Shown here: positions 61,604 to 64,000 of the stretch, piece by piece
How positions within the stretch are numbered: position 1 is the first letter of the stretch
Layout: each line of letters begins with the position of its first letter
Origin: Lachnospiraceae bacterium NC2004
GTDB taxonomy: Bacteria > Bacillota > Clostridia > Lachnospirales > Lachnospiraceae
NCBI GenBank assembly: GCA_000621905.1
Contig: JHXB01000007.1
Coordinates: forward strand, 114,586 to 178,585
Length of the DNA stretch: 64,000 bases
Reading direction: 5' to 3'
The notes under the pieces: generated by a model
Database searches by the model: none
The model's input: the letters and a program-made list of their open reading frames with translations, nothing else
Told to the model about the DNA's origin: nothing
Translations under genes and position numbers: made by a program

Positions 61604-61646
61604 AAAAAGCACCCTGCATCACCCAGAGCGCTATCATCATTATCGA
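61604..61646 (-). terminator. 43-bp repeat / terminator of the nitrilase-family gene
   Basis: Second copy of the 60010-60052 sequence (AAAAAGCACCCTGCATCACC and on). Placed after the nitrilase-family gene on the minus strand, with the T-run facing the right way. Confidence 0.8.
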
Positions 61647-61721
61647 AAATTTACACAAAGACATTTTTATATTTTTTCAATTCTTCTTATCATTATATTT
61701 CTTTACTTTCTCATAGTTTCT

Positions 61722-61760
61722 GGGTCTGTCCCCATGGTTTCCCTGTCCCCATGGTTTCCC
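61722..61760. repeat. Remnants of the dispersed repeat
   Basis: GGGTCTGTCCCCATGGTTTC followed directly by another CCTGTCCCCATGGTTTC, two half-copies of the family. Confidence 0.7.
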
Positions 61761-61829
61761 GTAACTAATGTCAACAAATATTTTAATAACCCTATGCAAA
61801 TAATCGTATTTTGCATAGGATACTATTAA

Positions 61830-62705
61830 CTACCAGTGCACGAATTCTCCGCCTATAATATCTCGAACACCAGAATCTGATAAGATACCATACTTTTCTG
61901 GATGTCTATACTTATCTCCCATAATATCATTACTCCTATGTGTTCTAAGTCTATCTAAATCGAGCTCAGCCACATAGACTCCCGGCGTTTCGGGTGCTTC
62001 AAACACACACATATCCCTTACTCCCGGTTCATCACGAAGCCACGGAACCCCATCAAAGAGTGTAGACCTACCATTACAATCCGGGTGTCCTTCTGGATAA
62101 TTGCATGTCGCTATTGCGACCATATTCTCATAGGCTCTCGTTCTGAGTGCCGATAATCTATTGATTTCCATAGGGCAGGCATTCGGCGCCAATATTAACT
62201 CAGCACCTTTGAGCATAAGGATTCTGGCACTTTCAGGAAATTCTCTGTCAAAACATATCATAGATCCGATTTTTACGCTTCCGCCTTCAAAATCAAGATT
62301 CGACACAAAGAAATCATTTCCTTCCGATAACACTTTCTCGGCATCAAATGCACATGTATGTACCTTTGAATAGTGAAGTATTTCTTTCCCTGTTCTATCG
62401 AAAAATATTACTGAATTAAGTGGCTTCGTCTCGCTTTTCTCTAAAAACGTTATTCCTATAGCCATCTGCAATTCCGATGCCAGAACACGAAACTCGTCTA
62501 TAAATTTACTATTTTTTTCAATAGCCAAAGCATCTATTTCATTTGCATCTTGTGGCATATAATATCCATCACTCCACATTTCAGGAAACAGAGCTATGTC
62601 TGCTCCTTTTTCTTTTGCTTCAACACATGCTTTCTTTCCGATAACGAGATTATCTTCAATGCTCTTCCCCGGAAAAAGCTGTACAAACGCTATTCTTATT
62701 ATCAT
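61830..62705 (-). CDS. Carbon-nitrogen hydrolase (nitrilase superfamily)
   Basis: 291 residues. The Glu-Lys-Cys triad is complete: Glu42 (IALFPEMWSDGYYM), Lys114 (HYSKVHTCAFDAEK) and Cys151 (GSMICFDREFPESARILM). It hydrolyses an amide or nitrile of an unknown small substrate; the family includes N-carbamoylputrescine and omega-amidase types. AGGAGAGG precedes ATG 62705. Its neighbours are a MerR/TipAS regulator upstream and a bracketed AAA_14 ATPase downstream, so this is an accessory-looking spot. Confidence 0.9.
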   Translation of the reverse strand: MIIRIAFVQLFPGKSIEDNLVIGKKACVEAKEKGADIALFPEMWSDGYYMPQDANEIDALAIEKNSKFIDEFRVLASELQMAIGITFLEKSETKPLNSVIFFDRTGKEILHYSKVHTCAFDAEKVLSEGNDFFVSNLDFEGGSVKIGSMICFDREFPESARILMLKGAELILAPNACPMEINRLSALRTRAYENMVAIATCNYPEGHPDCNGRSTLFDGVPWLRDEPGVRDMCVFEAPETPGVYVAELDLDRLRTHRSNDIMGDKYRHPEKYGILSDSGVRDIIGGEFVHW

Positions 62706-62819
62706 AAGTAACCTCTCCTAACACAGCGCAAAAATGTCTACAAACATCGTTTATTTTAATGTTTGTAGACACTATTATATATTATGTTTTAATGTTTGAA
62801 AACATTTGAAACTTAATAT

Positions 62820-63551
62820 TTACTTTTCACAATAGATTTGAACTGCCTTATCGACAAATTCGCCAGTTCCATCTCCACCAGCTTTGTCGATATTGGCTTT
62901 CATTTCTCCTGGTGCACTATATGCTTTACCAAGTCCTGAAAGAATCTCTTTTGTACATTTGTACATCTTATCAGTGATGAAATCCTGCAGTTTCTTCACC
63001 TGCTTCTGAGCCTTCTCTGAACCAGGATCCAACTCCTTCATTCCACCAAATTCTGTAAATATCAACATCATGTCTCTCGCAATATTTGCATTATCCTCAG
63101 GGGTTCTACCTATACTCTTCTTTTCATATTCCTTATAAGCATCCGTATATCCCCAGGACTCTTTCGCCTGTGCTGCATATTCGTCTATCTTTTTTGTGTC
63201 AAATGCTGTAAAATCCATAATATTATTAACTCCTATCTCTTTTATTCCACGCGCGAGATCAAGCAGATTCTCTATATGTTCCTTCTTAAGAGTGAGAAGC
63301 TCTATCTGCTGTTCTATAGCTTTTCCTTTATCAAACTGAGGACTGTCAAGTATCTTACCAATCTCTTTTAGAGGAAATTCTAATTCTTTAAACAATAATA
63401 TCATCTGCAATCTTTCCAAAGCTATATCGTCATATAGCCTATATCCTGATTCAGTGTAGTCCGACGGTTTCAGTAACCCTATACTGTCATAATATTGAAG
63501 AGTGCGTATACTCACCCCAGAAAGCTTACTGACTTCATGTACTGTCATCAT
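62820..63551 (-). CDS. MerR-family regulator with TipAS ligand domain
   Basis: 243 residues. The MerR helix-turn-helix and wing (VHEVSKLSGVSIRTLQYYDS, IGLLKPSDYTESGYRLYDDI) are followed by a coiled-coil (about 75-110, EQQIELLTLKKEHIENLLDL) and a TipAS domain (about 130-240: WGYTDAYKEYEKKSIGRTP, MLIFTEFGGMKELDPGSEKA, FITDKMYKCTKEILSGLGKA). TipAS domains bind drug-like or peptide ligands and activate promoters with a long spacer. AAGGAGGAAGG precedes two ATGs (63551 and 63548). Its own promoter has the 19-bp spacer typical of MerR targets, so it is probably self-activated. Confidence 0.9.
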   Translation of the reverse strand: MMTVHEVSKLSGVSIRTLQYYDSIGLLKPSDYTESGYRLYDDIALERLQMILLFKELEFPLKEIGKILDSPQFDKGKAIEQQIELLTLKKEHIENLLDLARGIKEIGVNNIMDFTAFDTKKIDEYAAQAKESWGYTDAYKEYEKKSIGRTPEDNANIARDMMLIFTEFGGMKELDPGSEKAQKQVKKLQDFITDKMYKCTKEILSGLGKAYSAPGEMKANIDKAGGDGTGEFVDKAVQIYCEK

Positions 63552-63582
63552 TTATCCTTCCTCCTTCTTGCGTGTTGATGTA

Positions 63583-63613
63583 ATTATAAACTATCACGTA
63601 ACGTTAGAGTCAA
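63583..63613 (-). promoter_or_regulatory. MerR-type promoter with 19-bp spacer
   Basis: Minus strand TTGACT (63613-63608), 19-bp spacer, TATAAT (63588-63583). The spacer holds an imperfect dyad (ACTCTAACG against ACTATCACG). Overlong spacers with a dyad are the mark of MerR-family activated promoters. Confidence 0.88.
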
Positions 63614-63760
63614 TAACTTTTTTATTTTACATTTTACTTTTGCCGGACGCCTGGTTACAGTCACTAGGTAGCTGATCTGAGATAATATAACCACAGGGTC
63701 TGTCCCAATGTCATTTAGATAAGGTTTCAGCCCAAAAACAATAGAATATTACATATTATT

Positions 63761-63787
63761 CAGAGGTGAAATATCCTCTGTTTTTTT
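63761..63787 (+). terminator. Hairpin with T-run ahead of the IS4-type gene
   Basis: CAGAGG with CCTCTG around TGAAATAT, then a run of seven Ts. A GGGTCTGTCCC repeat remnant lies at 63695-63705. The hairpin may mark the edge of the insertion element and block read-in. Between 63614 and 63871 I see no gene. Confidence 0.75.
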
Positions 63788-63871
63788 GTTTTTTTCAAAA
63801 AAACACTTGACAAATAGCTGCAAATATGCGCGACAGCCCTTGATTATAGACTATTTTGGAGGTGCTTTTTT

Positions 63872-64000
63872 ATGAAAAAACATACTGCTAATTACATCAA
63901 AAAAACTCTGTTATTTACAATCAATTCACTTCTTGATTATCGAGACGAATTAATTGTATCGCCAAATTCCAGCTTCACTCGTACAAAGAAAATCTCCTTT
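63872..64000 (+). mobile_element. IS4-type transposase, 5' end only (runs off window)
   Basis: The frame from ATG 63872 starts MKKHTANYIKKTLLFTINSL and continues to the window edge (43 residues seen), ending SPNSSFTRTKKISF. The pattern of a short charged helix then NPxxxFTRxRKLSF is typical of the N-terminus of IS4-family transposases common in Lachnospiraceae. GGAGGTG precedes the ATG. A TTGACA lies at 63807-63812. The rest of the element and its terminal repeats are outside the window, so intactness is unknown. Confidence 0.75.

Noticed and set aside
61533..61829. A 98-codon + strand frame with a hydrophobic middle
   Set aside because: It crosses the duplicated terminator sequence and REP remnants, has no ribosome site, and its residues follow the repeats; treated as non-coding.

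Overview
The window reads as chromosome of a low-to-moderate GC, anaerobic, Gram-positive member of the Clostridia, most likely Lachnospiraceae. Support: paired glgC/glgD next to spoVG, a DnaD/DnaI-type replication pair, a T-box leader, pyruvate formate-lyase fermentation with a small 2[4Fe-4S] ferredoxin, MecA, a type III pantothenate kinase, strong AGGAGG ribosome sites, and many secreted proteins with Thr-rich linkers and Ig/Fn3/LRR modules. The genus cannot be fixed from sequence reading alone.

Layout. 1-2.1 kb: RqcP-like S4 protein, HU, and an ArsR-type regulator with its own inverted repeats upstream. 2.1-5.6 kb: a tight four-gene operon (two PH-domain membrane proteins, a methyltransferase, a MecA-like protein). 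5.7-8.5 kb: glgC-glgD-spoVG. 8.8-13.7 kb (+): murC, DnaD-like, DnaI-like, prs. 13.8-16.1 kb: PBP1A, followed by a candidate small RNA on the + strand. 16.4-20.6 kb: a membrane protein, a degenerate AAA+ protein and a large C39-like exported protein. 20.6-23.3 kb: deoC, rpiB, a YwlE-like phosphatase that has lost its catalytic cysteine, and sua5. 23.4-23.9 kb: a gene-poor stretch with a candidate structured RNA and 40-bp tandem repeats. 23.9-27.8 kb: ferredoxin, PFL activase and a pyruvate formate-lyase broken into separate cistrons. 28.0-31.0 kb: DUF1858-like protein, MecA, HAD phosphatase, diguanylate cyclase. 31.1-37.3 kb: amidase, topoisomerase/gyrase A-type subunit, lipid kinase, AEC transporter, acyl carrier protein. 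37.4-38.8 kb (+): PerR-like regulator with a 7-1-7 operator, and a hemolysin III-type membrane protein. 38.9-46.7 kb: LRR surface protein, lysS, greA, dusB, coaX, and leuA under a leucine T-box. 47.1-57.9 kb: Na/Pi cotransporter, a 1038-residue orphan, and three secreted proteins. 58-64 kb: an accessory-looking end with two AAA_14/DUF4143 ATPases, each preceded by its own ~32-bp-period repeat array, a nitrilase-family hydrolase, a MerR/TipAS regulator and the start of an IS4-type transposase.

The most interesting system is the split pyruvate formate-lyase. The 675-residue core keeps the Cys-Cys pair but stops just before the glycyl-radical domain. That domain is a separate 81-residue cistron with its own start and ribosome site. 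Between them lies a 77-residue protein that begins like the radical domain but has a Cys-rich tail and no radical glycine. The operon has a strong promoter, an upstream palindrome at an activator-like position, a foldable 5' leader, and an internal terminator before the activase gene. A second theme is a dispersed 41-bp palindromic repeat family (GGGGACAGACCCC core) that punctuates many intergenic regions and has been co-opted as terminator and even as coding sequence.
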